57,315 bases of DNA from an uncultured Lachnospiraceae bacterium (GCA_946405625.1 CAMJHQ010000020.1:1-57315), one strand, 5' to 3'. Shown: positions 1 through 9,269, counted from the stretch's first letter. Made by a program: numbers and translations. The notes: generated by a model not told the origin, from the sequence alone.

Positions 1-1
1 A

Positions 2-3000
2 GTTGAATTTAATAACGAGTATCCTGATAAGGTAGGAAAGCTTGTTATCAAGAAGACCTTCGGCGGTCCTGTAGTAGAGGCAGATAAGGAAACACTTTCG
101 TTCGTAGTAACAAAGGTCGGAGATACAACAGGAACAACATATAAGCTTGCGGATTTCAATTATGATTCAACAACAGGTGAATACACCAAGGAAATCGAAC
201 TTAAGAATGATGAACTTGGAGATTACACAGTAGTTGAGCAGAATTATAACCAGTCAAGTGGTGCGGCAGTAACTGTAACTCATAAGATCGGAAATAATAC
301 TGAGAATGGAGCAACTGCTACAGTAACAGTAGGTGAGAACGGTGAAACAGTTGAATTTAATAACGAGTATCCTGATAAGGTAGGAAAGCTTGTTATCAAG
401 AAGACCTTCGGCGGTCCTGTAGTAGAGGCAGATAAGGAAACACTTTCGTTCGTAGTAACAAAGGTCGGAGATACAACAGGAACAACATATAAGCTTGCGG
501 ATTTCAATTATGATTCAACAACAGGTGAATACACCAAGGAAATCGAACTTAAGAATGATGAACTTGGAAAATACACAGTAACAGAGCAGAATTATAACCA
601 GGCAAGTGGTGCTGCTGTCAAGGTAAGTTATTCAGTTAATGATGGAACAACTACAGAGGGTGAAAAAGCTACTGTAGAAGTTGTTGCAGATGCTGATCAG
701 ACAATTGAATTTAACAATGAATATCCACAGCCTGAAGATAAGGTTGGTGAACTTGTTATTACAAAGACCTTCGGCGGTCCTGTAGTAGAGGCGGATAAGG
801 AAACTCTGTCATTTGAAGTTAAGAAGACAGGCGAGACAGATGGAACAACATATAAGCTTGCTGACTTCGCATATGATTCAGCTACTGATACATATTCCAA
901 GACAATAGTTCTTAAAAATGATGAGCTTGGTGATTATACAGTAACAGAGAAGAATTACAACGAAGTAAGTGGTGCGGCAGTAGTTGTAACTTACAAGGTT
1001 GGTGAAACTACCGGTACAGGCGTAACAGCAGAAGTATCAGTCGGAGACAAGGATTCAAAGAAAGTTGAATTCAACAATGAGTATCCTGATAAGGTAGGAA
1101 AGCTTGTAATCACAAAGACCTTCGGTGGTCCTGTAGTAGAGGAAGATTTTGATACACTTTCATTCCTTGTAAAGAAGGATGGAGAGACAGAAGGAAAGAC
1201 ATACAAGCTGAGCGACTTTAATTATGACAAGGATACAAAGACATACACCAAGGAAATCGAACTTAAAAATGATGAACTTGGAACATATACTGTAACAGAG
1301 CAGAACTACAACACAGTAAGTGGTGCAGAAGTAGTAGTAACTTATAAGATTGGTGAAACTACTAAGACAGGAACATCTGCAGAAGTAACTGTAGGTGATA
1401 AGGATACAAAGAAAGTTGAATTCAACAATGAGTATCCTGATAAGGTAGGAAAGCTTGTTATTACAAAGACCTTTGGTGGTCCTGTAGTTGAGGCAGATAA
1501 GAAAACTCTTTCATTCTTAGTGAAGAAAGACGGTGCTTCAGAAGGAACAACATACAAGCTGGATGACTTTACATATGATGAAACCACAAAGACATACACC
1601 AAAGAGATTACATTAATAAATGATGACCTTGGAAAATACACAGTAACAGAGCAGAATTATAATGAGGAAAGCGGTGTAGCAGTAGCCGTAACTTACAAAG
1701 TAAATGATGGTAAGACTCAGGAAGGAGCTGTTGCTGAAGTAAAGGTTTCAAACGGAAAGACCGAAACAGTTGAGTTTAATAATGAGTATCCTGATAAGGT
1801 AGGAAAGCTTGTTATTAAAAAGACCTTCGGCGGCCCGGTTGTAGAAGCAGATAAGGAGACACTGTTCTTTGAAGTAAAGAAGGACGGAGCTGATAAAGCT
1901 ACAATCTACACATTGGATGATTTTGAGTATGATCTTATCTCACAATCGTATATCAAAGAAATTGAGATTATGAATGATAATCTCGGAGATTATACGATAA
2001 CAGAGAAGAACTACAACGCATCAAGTGGTGCAAAAGTAGAAGTAAGCTACAAGCTGAATGGTGGAGAAAAGATCGTTAAGGAAACTGCAGGTGTAAATGT
2101 TGTAGAAGGAAAGACTCAGACAGTTGAATTCAATAATGAGTATCCTGATAAGATAGGAAAGCTCGTGATTACAAAGACCTTTGGTGGTCCTGTAGTAGAA
2201 GCAGATAAGGAAACGCTCAGTTTCGAAGTAAAGAAGGTAGGAGAAACAGAGGGAACAACCTACAAGCTGGATAGCTTCAAATATGATGAATCTACTAAGA
2301 CATACACCAAGGAAATTGAGATCAAGAATGGTGATCTGGGTGATTACACAATAACTGAGAAGAACTACAACGCATCAAGTGGTGCAAAAGTAGAAGTAAG
2401 CTACAAAGTAAATGATGGCGAAAAGACAGTTAAGGAAACCGCCGGAGTAACAGTAGTTGACGGAAAGACTCAGACAGTTGCATTCAACAATGAGTATCCA
2501 CAACCGGAAGATAAGGTTGGTGAGCTTGTTATCACAAAGACCTTCGGTGGTCCTGTAGTAGAGGCAGATAAGGAAACTCTCAGTTTCGAAGTGAAGAAGG
2601 TAGGAGAAACAAACGGAACAACCTACAAGCTCGATGACTTCACTTATGACGAAGACACAGAGACATATACAAAGAAGATTATTCTTAAGAATGATGAACT
2701 CGGAGAGTACACTGTAACAGAGAAGAACTACAATGAGGCAAGTGGTGCTGCAGTAGAAGTAAGCTACAAGCTGAATGGTGGTGAAAAGACAGTATCTGAA
2801 ACTGCAGGAGTAACAGTAGTTGACGGAAAAACTCAGACAGTTGAGTTCAACAATGAGTATCCGAAGGCTAATAAACTTGTTATCACAAAGACCTTTGGTG
2901 GTCCTGTAGTAGAGGCAGATAAGGAAACACTTTCCTTCGAAGTTAAGAAGGATGAAGATGGTGCGGTAGGAACAACCTACAAGCTGGATAGCTTCACATA

Positions 3001-4290
3001 TGATGAAAATACAAAGACATACACCAAGGAAATTGTAATTTCAGATGATGGCAAGTATATAATAACAGAGAAGAATTATAATGAAGTAAGCGGTGCAGAA
3101 GTTGAAGTTACCTATAAAGTAGGAAGCGGAGAAGTTCAGAGCGGATCTGCAACATCTGTAAAGCTGTCTAATGGAAGCACTGAAACAGTTGCATTCAACA
3201 ATAAGTATCCGGATAAGGTTGGAAAGATTCTCCTTACAAAGACCTTTGGTGGTCCTGCTGTAGAAGATGATAAGAAAACACTTTCATTCGATGTACAGAA
3301 GGTTGGATCAGAAACTGTTAAGACATATAAGTTCGCTGACTTTGAATACAATCTGATTACTCAGAGATATGAGTTGGAAATCGAACTTAAGAATGATGAT
3401 CTTGGTGATTATACAATTACCGAGAAGAACTATAATGCAGCAAGTGGCGCATCAGTAGAAGTAAGCTACAAAGTTAATGGTGGAGAAAAGACTGTTAAGG
3501 AAACAGCCGGAGTAACTGTAGTTGACGGAAAGACTCAGACGGTTGAATTTAATAATGAGTATCCGGATAAGGTTGGAAAACTCGTTATTACAAAGACCTT
3601 TGGTGGTCCTGTAGTAGAGGCAGATAAGAGCACACTTTCCTTCGAAGTAAAGAAGGTAGGTGCAACAGAAGGAACAATCTACAAGCTGTCAGACTTCACA
3701 TATGATGAAAACGCAAAGACATATACCAAGGAAATCGAACTGAAGAACGATAATCTTGGTGAGTACACAGTAACAGAGAAGAATTACAATGATGCAAGTG
3801 GCGCATCAGTAGAAGTAAGCTACAAGCTGAATGGTGGAGAGAAGACAGTATCTGAAACCGCAGGAGTAACAGTAGTTGACGGAAAGACTCAGACAGTCGC
3901 ATTCAACAACGAATATCCTGTAGCAGAGGATAAGGTTGGAAAACTCGTTATTACAAAGACCTTTGGTGGTCCTGTAGTAGAGGCAGATAAGAGCACACTT
4001 TCCTTCGAAGTAAAGAAGGTAGGTGCAACAGAAGGAACAATCTACAAGCTGTCAGACTTCACATATGATGAAAACGCAAAGACATATACCAAGGAAATCG
4101 AACTGAAGAACGATAATCTTGGTGAGTACACAGTAACAGAGAAGAATTACAATGATGCAAGTGGCGCATCAGTAGAAGTAAGCTACAAGCTGAATGGTGG
4201 AGAGAAGACAGTATCTGAAACCGCAGGAGTAACAGTAGTTGACGGAAAGACTCAGACAGTCGCATTCAACAACGAATATCCTGTAGTTGA
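2..4290 (+). repeat. Tandem protein-coding repeat array (~348-363 bp period, at least 12 copies)
   Basis: Repeat starts, judged from the conserved KTFGGP block, fall near 32, 380, 739, 1096, 1444, 1798, 2152, 2514, 2866, 3216, 3570 and 3932. Two pairs look like recent duplications. Bases 2-220 recur at 350-568 (348-bp offset), and 3565-3923 recur at 3928-4286 (363-bp offset); I saw no mismatch in either pair. The array continues beyond the left edge. Confidence 0.9.
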
Positions 4291-5710
4291 AGAGAAGGTT
4301 GGAAATCTTGTAATCAGCAAGACAATCAGCGGAACAGATCTCAATGAGCTTGAGACAATCAGCTTCAGAATTGAAGGAAGTGACGGATCAACACTTACAG
4401 TACCTGATCTTACGATTGCAAATGCAACAGACGGAAAGTGGCAGGTTGCTGCTCCGGGTAGATTTGAGTACACATTTACAAATCTTCCGGCAGGTGTTAA
4501 GTACACAGTAACAGAATCACTTGACGGACATACTACTAAGTATGTACTTGATACAAATAACAGTACAAAGACAGGTAGTGCTACAATCGTTAAGGATGAT
4601 ACAGTAACTGTAGAGCTTACAAATGCTTACAAGAAGGAAGAAACACCTAAGGAAACAGGTAAGATTTACGTACATGTAACTGAGGAGAAGTCGGGTAAGG
4701 ACGTTCCGGATGCAGAGGTTGTAGTAATCGATGAGAACGGAAACGAGAAGACTTACAAGACTAACGAAAAGGGTGAGATCGTTGATGAGAACGGTAATTA
4801 CCCGGATGTGACTCCAGGAAAGTATACTGTAAAGGTAGTAAAGGTTCCTGAAGGCTATGATGTAAAGACCGGTGAGACCGGAGATGTTGTTGTTCCTAAG
4901 GATGGAATCGGAAAGCACGAAGCAGTTATCAAGACAGATCGCGGTGGTATAATAATCACAGTTTACGATGAGGAGACAGGCGATGTCGTTCCTAATGCGG
5001 AAATCGAAATCACAACTCCTGATGGAAAGACTCAGAAGTTTATCACTGATAAGAACGGACAGGTAACTGAATATGCTAAGAAGGATGAGTATGGTAACTA
5101 TACTCAGAAGCCGGGAACATTTACTTACAAGGTAACAAAGGTACCTGAAGGATATAAGGTATCTGTCGGAGAGCTTCAGGACGGTATAGTTGAGGCTAAT
5201 AAGCTTACAGAGCTTGAGGCATTGATCATACCAAGAACAGGTGGTCTTGATATCAAGGTTGTAGATGAAAAGACTGAGAAGCCTGTACCGGATGCGGTTG
5301 TTGAAATCGTTACACCGGATGGAGAGAAGATCCAGCTGAAGACTGACAGAAACGGAATGATCACTAAGTTTGCTGAGACAACACCGGATGGAAAATATAC
5401 TGCTCGTGTAGGTTCATACCAGATCACGGTAGTAAAGGTACCTGAAGGATATTCGGTAACAACAGGTCAGACCAAGACTGAGACAGTTGTTGAAGGTGAG
5501 TTAAGACATCATATCGCTAAGATTGCTACAGCTGAAACAACAACTGAAAAGACTACTGAAAGTACAACAAGTCAGAAGACAACAACAAAGACAGATACAA
5601 ATGCTAAGACAGCTGATGAGGCTGACATCGCAGGAGTAGCAGGACTTATGCTTCTGTCTGTAGCAGCAGTAGTTGCAATAATAAGACGTAAGAAGGAAGA
5701 TGAGGAATAA
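2..5710 (+). CDS. Giant tandem-repeat cell-surface protein (5' end outside window)
   Basis: The reading frame is open from base 2, so about 1900 C-terminal residues are seen and no start is present. At least twelve tandem repeats of 116-121 residues run to about residue 1430. Each begins with K(L/I)VITKTFGGP, has a central YTVTEKNYN and ends FNNEYP. The Lys, Glu and Asn placement resembles Cna_B/SpaA-type domains with intramolecular isopeptide bonds (inference). A divergent last copy (NLVISKTISG) follows, then three prealbumin-like domains each containing KVPEGY, a Thr/Ser/Lys-rich linker, one membrane segment and an RRKKEDEE tail. A canonical LPxTG is absent; the segment before the membrane helix reads NAKTADEADIAG. 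The protein probably forms a stalk-like adhesin or surface fibre anchored at the cell envelope. The ligand-binding head, if any, lies upstream. A strong terminator follows. Confidence 0.9.
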   Translation, partial: VEFNNEYPDKVGKLVIKKTFGGPVVEADKETLSFVVTKVGDTTGTTYKLADFNYDSTTGEYTKEIELKNDELGDYTVVEQNYNQSSGAAVTVTHKIGNNTENGATATVTVGENGETVEFNNEYPDKVGKLVIKKTFGGPVVEADKETLSFVVTKVGDTTGTTYKLADFNYDSTTGEYTKEIELKNDELGKYTVTEQNYNQASGAAVKVSYSVNDGTTTEGEKATVEVVADADQTIEFNNEYPQPEDKVGELVITKTFGGPVVEADKETLSFEVKKTGETDGTTYKLADFAYDSATDTYSKTIVLKNDELGDYTVTEKNYNEVSGAAVVVTYKVGETTGTGVTAEVSVGDKDSKKVEFNNEYPDKVGKLVITKTFGGPVVEEDFDTLSFLVKKDGETEGKTYKLSDFNYDKDTKTYTKEIELKNDELGTYTVTEQNYNTVSGAEVVVTYKIGETTKTGTSAEVTVGDKDTKKVEFNNEYPDKVGKLVITKTFGGPVVEADKKTLSFLVKKDGASEGTTYKLDDFTYDETTKTYTKEITLINDDLGKYTVTEQNYNEESGVAVAVTYKVNDGKTQEGAVAEVKVSNGKTETVEFNNEYPDKVGKLVIKKTFGGPVVEADKETLFFEVKKDGADKATIYTLDDFEYDLISQSYIKEIEIMNDNLGDYTITEKNYNASSGAKVEVSYKLNGGEKIVKETAGVNVVEGKTQTVEFNNEYPDKIGKLVITKTFGGPVVEADKETLSFEVKKVGETEGTTYKLDSFKYDESTKTYTKEIEIKNGDLGDYTITEKNYNASSGAKVEVSYKVNDGEKTVKETAGVTVVDGKTQTVAFNNEYPQPEDKVGELVITKTFGGPVVEADKETLSFEVKKVGETNGTTYKLDDFTYDEDTETYTKKIILKNDELGEYTVTEKNYNEASGAAVEVSYKLNGGEKTVSETAGVTVVDGKTQTVEFNNEYPKANKLVITKTFGGPVVEADKETLSFEVKKDEDGAVGTTYKLDSFTYDENTKTYTKEIVISDDGKYIITEKNYNEVSGAEVEVTYKVGSGEVQSGSATSVKLSNGSTETVAFNNKYPDKVGKILLTKTFGGPAVEDDKKTLSFDVQKVGSETVKTYKFADFEYNLITQRYELEIELKNDDLGDYTITEKNYNAASGASVEVSYKVNGGEKTVKETAGVTVVDGKTQTVEFNNEYPDKVGKLVITKTFGGPVVEADKSTLSFEVKKVGATEGTIYKLSDFTYDENAKTYTKEIELKNDNLGEYTVTEKNYNDASGASVEVSYKLNGGEKTVSETAGVTVVDGKTQTVAFNNEYPVAEDKVGKLVITKTFGGPVVEADKSTLSFEVKKVGATEGTIYKLSDFTYDENAKTYTKEIELKNDNLGEYTVTEKNYNDASGASVEVSYKLNGGEKTVSETAGVTVVDGKTQTVAFNNEYPVVEEKVGNLVISKTISGTDLNELETISFRIEGSDGSTLTVPDLTIANATDGKWQVAAPGRFEYTFTNLPAGVKYTVTESLDGHTTKYVLDTNNSTKTGSATIVKDDTVTVELTNAYKKEETPKETGKIYVHVTEEKSGKDVPDAEVVVIDENGNEKTYKTNEKGEIVDENGNYPDVTPGKYTVKVVKVPEGYDVKTGETGDVVVPKDGIGKHEAVIKTDRGGIIITVYDEETGDVVPNAEIEITTPDGKTQKFITDKNGQVTEYAKKDEYGNYTQKPGTFTYKVTKVPEGYKVSVGELQDGIVEANKLTELEALIIPRTGGLDIKVVDEKTEKPVPDAVVEIVTPDGEKIQLKTDRNGMITKFAETTPDGKYTARVGSYQITVVKVPEGYSVTTGQTKTETVVEGELRHHIAKIATAETTTEKTTESTTSQKTTTKTDTNAKTADEADIAGVAGLMLLSVAAVVAIIRRKKEDEE

Positions 5711-5745
5711 TACCGAATCTGACTGAATACAGATAATCAAGATTT

Positions 5746-5788
5746 ATAGTGCAGTGTGATTTATGTCACACTGCACTATTATTTTTTT
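5746..5788 (+). terminator. Intrinsic terminator of the surface-protein gene
   Basis: A perfect 14-bp stem (5746-5759 with 5766-5779) and a 6-nt loop are followed by a T-rich tail, 35 bases after the stop codon. Confidence 0.9.
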
Positions 5789-5810
5789 GGAGGATTAATC
5801 CTCTTTTTAG

Positions 5811-5839
5811 TTGCAGACCTCAGATAAAGGATTTAGAAT
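5811..5839 (+). promoter_or_regulatory. Promoter of niaR
   Basis: TTGCAG and TAGAAT are separated by exactly 17 nt, which places the transcription start near 5846, about 40 bases before niaR. Confidence 0.6.
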
Positions 5840-5846
5840 AAAAAAG

Positions 5847-5861
5847 AGTGTTTTTGACACT
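5847..5861. promoter_or_regulatory. Candidate NiaR operator at the niaR promoter
   Basis: The inverted repeat AGTGT-N5-ACACT sits at the predicted +1. It shares a GTGT/GACAC core with the stronger palindromes in front of the downstream transporter gene, consistent with autorepression. The assignment to NiaR is inferred from position and similarity. Confidence 0.4.
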
Positions 5862-5886
5862 GATTATTTTAGTAAGGATAAAAAGT

Positions 5887-6393
5887 ATGGATAATCACGA
5901 TAGAAGAAATAAAATTCTTGAAGCTATTCAAAATAGCGATTCTCCGGTCAGTGCATCTCTCCTGTCAAAAGAGATGGGAGTGAGCAGACAGATAATAGTA
6001 GGTGATGTAGCACTGCTGCGTGCTGAAGGAAATGATATTTTGTCCACTCCGAGGGGATATGTTGCAGCACCAAAGGAGAAGACTGTGACAAGGCGTATAG
6101 CGGTAAATCATTCTGCTGAAGAAACGCAGTTAGAGCTTTATTCTCTTGTGGATGCGGGCTGTACTGTGGAAGATGTAATTGTTGAGCATCCTATTTATGG
6201 GCAACTGATAGGGGGACTCAGAATTTCAAGCAGATATGATGTTGACGAGTTTCTAAGAAAGTCGAAAGAGGAAAATGCAACACCGCTTTCTGCTCTTACC
6301 GAAGGAATTCATTTGCATACTCTGAGTGCTAACTCTGAGGAGCAGATTGATAGGGCGATTGAAAAACTTAAAGAATTAGGGATTCTTTTGTGA
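5887..6393 (+). CDS. niaR: NiaR-type niacin-responsive transcriptional repressor
   Basis: The 168-residue protein has an N-terminal HTH_11 winged helix (residues ~5-60, recognition segment SKEMGVSRQIIVGDV) and a C-terminal 3H domain named for its conserved histidines, seen here in VNHSAEETQLE, VEHPIYGQL and GIHLHTL. Family members bind nicotinic acid through this domain and repress NAD synthesis and niacin uptake genes. ATG 5887 is chosen because AAGGA lies 8 nt upstream; a longer in-frame start at 5848 would lie on the predicted +1 and has no ribosome-binding site. The next gene, 160 bases downstream, is a membrane transporter-like protein, the expected regulatory target. No nadABC genes are nearby. 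Confidence 0.88.
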   Translation: MDNHDRRNKILEAIQNSDSPVSASLLSKEMGVSRQIIVGDVALLRAEGNDILSTPRGYVAAPKEKTVTRRIAVNHSAEETQLELYSLVDAGCTVEDVIVEHPIYGQLIGGLRISSRYDVDEFLRKSKEENATPLSALTEGIHLHTLSANSEEQIDRAIEKLKELGILL

Positions 6394-6430
6394 AATCATC
6401 TGATTAATATGTGAAATCATCTGAATAATA

Positions 6431-6459
6431 TTGACTTTTCAATGACGTGATATTATAAT
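6431..6459 (+). promoter_or_regulatory. Promoter of the EIIC-like transporter gene
   Basis: TTGACT and TATAAT are separated by 17 nt, predicting a start near 6466. The -10 box lies in the middle of a 30-bp near-perfect palindrome (6442-6471), so the promoter is probably under repressor control. Confidence 0.7.
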
Positions 6460-6497
6460 ATGTCACGTCATTTGTTTTGACAGGTGTCAAGACACCT
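6442..6497. promoter_or_regulatory. Palindrome cluster, candidate operators
   Basis: Three dyads are visible. Bases 6442-6471 form a 30-bp palindrome (arms ATGACGTGA/TCACGTCAT, one mismatched pair) over the -10 box. TTGACA-GG-TGTCAA occupies 6477-6490. The overlapping AGGTGTC-AA-GACACCT occupies 6482-6497. The last two lie at about +11 to +31 and resemble the dyad at the niaR promoter, so NiaR is the likely ligand. The first dyad has a different core and may bind another factor. Confidence 0.5.
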
Positions 6498-6553
6498 AGC
6501 CCATTGATCAGACCATAGGATATACCTGTGGTATTACAAAAAGAGGAAGAAAA

Positions 6554-7669
6554 ATGGAAAAAGGAAAAGAAAAAGAAAAAGGCCTTAAGGCATTTATGAA
6601 GAGAAAGGATATTGAGATATCTCTTAAGAGATATGGAATCGATGCACTCGGAGCTATGGCGAAGGGACTCTTCTGTTCATTGCTTATCGGTACTATCATT
6701 GATACGGTAGGAAAGCAGTTTGGCATATCGTTCCTTACTTCGATAATTGCTACTATCGGTGAAAAGGAATACACGGTCGGCGGAATAGCTACAGCTATGA
6801 GTGGTCCGGCTATGGCATGTGCGATAGGATATGCACTTAAGTGTCCTGAACTTGTTCTGTTTTCTTTGATTCCGGTCGGTTTTGCATCAAATGCGCTCGG
6901 TGGAGCCGGTGGACCTTTGGCAGTTCTTTTTGTAGCAATTATTGCATCTGAACTGGGAAAGGCTATTTCAAAAGAAACTAAGATAGATATTCTCGTAACT
7001 CCTCTGGTTACGATCGGATCGGGTATTTTCTTCTCATGGCTTATTGCTCCGCCACTCGGAAATGCTGCTATGAGTGTTGGAAAGATCATTATGAAAGCTA
7101 CAGAGTTTCAGCCATTTATTATGGGTATTATTGTTTCTGTTGTCGTTGGTATGGCACTTACACTTCCTATATCTTCAGCAGCGATATGTGCAGCTTTGGT
7201 TCTTCAGGGACTTGCAGGTGGTGCTGCGGTAGCAGGATGCTGCGCGCAGATGGTCGGCTTTGCTGTTATTTCTTTCAAGGAAAACAAATGGGGAGGTCTG
7301 GTGTCTCAGGGAATCGGAACTTCAATGCTTCAGATGGGTAATATTGTAAAGAACCCTAGAATCTGGCTTGCACCTACACTTGCATCAGCAATAACAGGTC
7401 CTTTAGCTACATGTCTGTTTAAGCTTCAGATGAATGGTCAAGCTGTATCGTCAGGTATGGGTACCTGCGGACTTGTAGGACAGATCGGTGTTTATACAGG
7501 ATGGGTTGATGATATCGCTGCAGGAACAAAGACTGCCATCACATGGTTTGACTGGACAGGACTTATCCTTATATCGTTTGTTCTACCTGCAATACTTGCA
7601 CTTATATTCAATGCAATATTCAAGAAAATCGGCTGGGTTAAGGATGGAGATATGAAGCTTGAAGCTTAA
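6554..7669 (+). CDS. PTS EIIC-like membrane transporter, probable NiaR target
   Basis: The 371-residue polytopic protein has a short Lys/Glu-rich cytoplasmic N-terminus (residues 1-25) and about eight to ten hydrophobic segments. Gly-rich loops such as SNALGGAGGP and LQGLAGGAAVAG resemble the PTS_EIIC_2 group of membrane proteins. No EIIA, EIIB or sugar-metabolism gene adjoins it, so classical phosphotransfer transport cannot be inferred. Its position next to niaR and the niaR-like palindromes in its leader suggest a role in uptake of niacin or a related pyridine (inference). Start ATG 6554 follows AAGAGGAAGAAAA. A terminator follows at 7718. Confidence 0.72.
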   Translation: MEKGKEKEKGLKAFMKRKDIEISLKRYGIDALGAMAKGLFCSLLIGTIIDTVGKQFGISFLTSIIATIGEKEYTVGGIATAMSGPAMACAIGYALKCPELVLFSLIPVGFASNALGGAGGPLAVLFVAIIASELGKAISKETKIDILVTPLVTIGSGIFFSWLIAPPLGNAAMSVGKIIMKATEFQPFIMGIIVSVVVGMALTLPISSAAICAALVLQGLAGGAAVAGCCAQMVGFAVISFKENKWGGLVSQGIGTSMLQMGNIVKNPRIWLAPTLASAITGPLATCLFKLQMNGQAVSSGMGTCGLVGQIGVYTGWVDDIAAGTKTAITWFDWTGLILISFVLPAILALIFNAIFKKIGWVKDGDMKLEA

Positions 7670-7717
7670 TTATCGTTCCGAAGATGATCGATTGAAAATA
7701 TGATATATTAAGTAAAG

Positions 7718-7747
7718 GCCACACATTTAGGTATGTGTGGCTTTTTT
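7718..7747 (+). terminator. Intrinsic terminator after the EIIC-like gene
   Basis: A 9-bp stem GCCACACAT/ATGTGTGGC with a 6-nt loop is followed by a run of six T, 49 bases after the stop codon. Confidence 0.88.
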
Positions 7748-7859
7748 GTGTATCTGAGTTAAATAGTTTGTATGAAATAATCAGTTATGATGAAAACAGT
7801 ATATACTGAAAATATTATACGTTGAAAATAATCTATGCAGTCAGTATGTTATGCTTTCG

Positions 7860-9269
7860 CTAAGTTATGATATCGGATATTATCCTGATTGCTTCTTCCA
7901 TTTTATCCTCCGGAACTGTGGAGTAGTTGATGAGGAAGGCGTGTTCTTCGTTATTTCCGTAGTAACTGAGTGGATAAATCTTTATTCCGCGGTTCAGAAG
8001 CTTGTCTGTTAATTCGTTGTCCTTATACTTTGTATTGAGCTTCAGGATAAAGTGAAGACCTGCATCTGCTTCGAGGATTTCAGATATGTCAGCGAGAGGC
8101 CCGCTCTTGATAATGTTCAGGATGTGGTCTCTCTTTTTTCTGTATGCAGTCCTCATCCGGTTTATGTGTTTTTCAAAGAAACCCTCGTTTATAAAGCATG
8201 CAAGTGTAAGCTGTTCAAAATTTGAAACGGTACATGAGTAGAAACTCAGTTTTTTATAATATTGTTCCGCAAGTTGTTCGGGGAGAACCATATAGCTTAT
8301 TCGTATGGTTGAAGCAAGGGTTTTAGTAAAGGTATTCATATAGATGACTTTACCTGACATATCCATACTGAAAAGCGATGGTATAGGACGACCGCTGAGT
8401 CTGAATTCGCTGTCGTAATCATCTTCAATAATGTATCGATCGGGTTCAGCCCAGTTGAGCAGCTCATATCGTCTTCGGACGGGCATAGTTATTCCTGTAG
8501 GAAAATGATGGGAAGGAGTTACATGAACTATATTGGCTGAGCTTTGTTTCAATTCTTCAACATTCAGACCTTGAGAATCAACGGGGATATCAATGTGACT
8601 AAGTCCGACGGTATCAAGGATTCGCGATAGCTTTTGATAGCCTGGATTTTCGGTCGCATAAAGTCTGTTGGAGCCAAGGAGCTGCATTAGTATGGTATAT
8701 AGATATTCAGTTCCGGCTCCGATTATTATGTTTTTTGGTGATGTATGAATTCCTCTGAATTCACTTAAATATTCGGCAATAGCAGATCTGAGTTCAATCG
8801 TTCCGTTAGAGGGTGAATTAGTCATCAGTCTTTCACGGGAATCTGAAAGAACACGTCTTGTAAGTTTGGCCCAGGTTGTGAACGGAAAACTGTCAGTTGA
8901 AGTATTGTTGCTTGTGAAGTCGGCAGTTAATACTGCGTGATCAACTTCCCCGGAATCAGACTGACTTACATATGATTTATCTTGAAAATTATTCATCTTT
9001 GTTCCGGACTTAGCAAGAGAAGTTTCGGAAAAAATCTCGCTTACATAGAAGCCACGTCTGGGGAGCGAATATATAAAGCCTTCAGAGAGAAGCTGATTGT
9101 AGGCATTCTCGACGGTAATTGTGCTTACAGAAAGATTCTTTGCAAAGCTTCTTTTGGATGGGAGTTTATAATCTGCGGGAAGAGTTCCGGATAGTATATC
9201 GTCTCTGATACATTTATACAGATGTTCATACAAACTCTCTTTAGTTCCTTCAAAAGAATAGGTTAACAT
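7860..9269 (-). CDS. pdxR: PdxR / MocR-type regulator (GntR HTH fused to aminotransferase fold)
   Basis: The 469-residue fusion has an N-terminal GntR winged helix (residues ~8-75, LPSKRSFAKNLSVSTITVENAYNQL in part) and a C-terminal class I aminotransferase-like domain with IIEDDYDSEFR and the PLP-lysine block NTFTKTLASTIRISY. MocR proteins bind PLP as effector; PdxR members control vitamin B6 synthesis or salvage. The ATG at 9269 is chosen over an upstream frame start at 9329 because GAGGTG lies 7 nt before it and because 9329 coincides with the predicted +1. Transcription is divergent from a pyridoxal kinase gene 205 bp away, which supports the PdxR assignment over GabR or TauR. Confidence 0.85.
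   Translation of the reverse strand: MLTYSFEGTKESLYEHLYKCIRDDILSGTLPADYKLPSKRSFAKNLSVSTITVENAYNQLLSEGFIYSLPRRGFYVSEIFSETSLAKSGTKMNNFQDKSYVSQSDSGEVDHAVLTADFTSNNTSTDSFPFTTWAKLTRRVLSDSRERLMTNSPSNGTIELRSAIAEYLSEFRGIHTSPKNIIIGAGTEYLYTILMQLLGSNRLYATENPGYQKLSRILDTVGLSHIDIPVDSQGLNVEELKQSSANIVHVTPSHHFPTGITMPVRRRYELLNWAEPDRYIIEDDYDSEFRLSGRPIPSLFSMDMSGKVIYMNTFTKTLASTIRISYMVLPEQLAEQYYKKLSFYSCTVSNFEQLTLACFINEGFFEKHINRMRTAYRKKRDHILNIIKSGPLADISEILEADAGLHFILKLNTKYKDNELTDKLLNRGIKIYPLSYYGNNEEHAFLINYSTVPEDKMEEAIRIISDIIT

Noticed and set aside
280-5740. Many minus-strand open frames of 60-130 codons across the surface-protein gene, including two identical 68-codon frames 363 bp apart
   Set aside because: They are antisense shadows of the repetitive coding sequence; the identical pair only reflects the duplicated repeat. 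None has a ribosome-binding site or a family motif.
7036-7341. Cys-rich 101-codon plus-strand frame inside the EIIC-like gene
   Set aside because: It is an out-of-frame shadow of the membrane protein, without ribosome-binding site.
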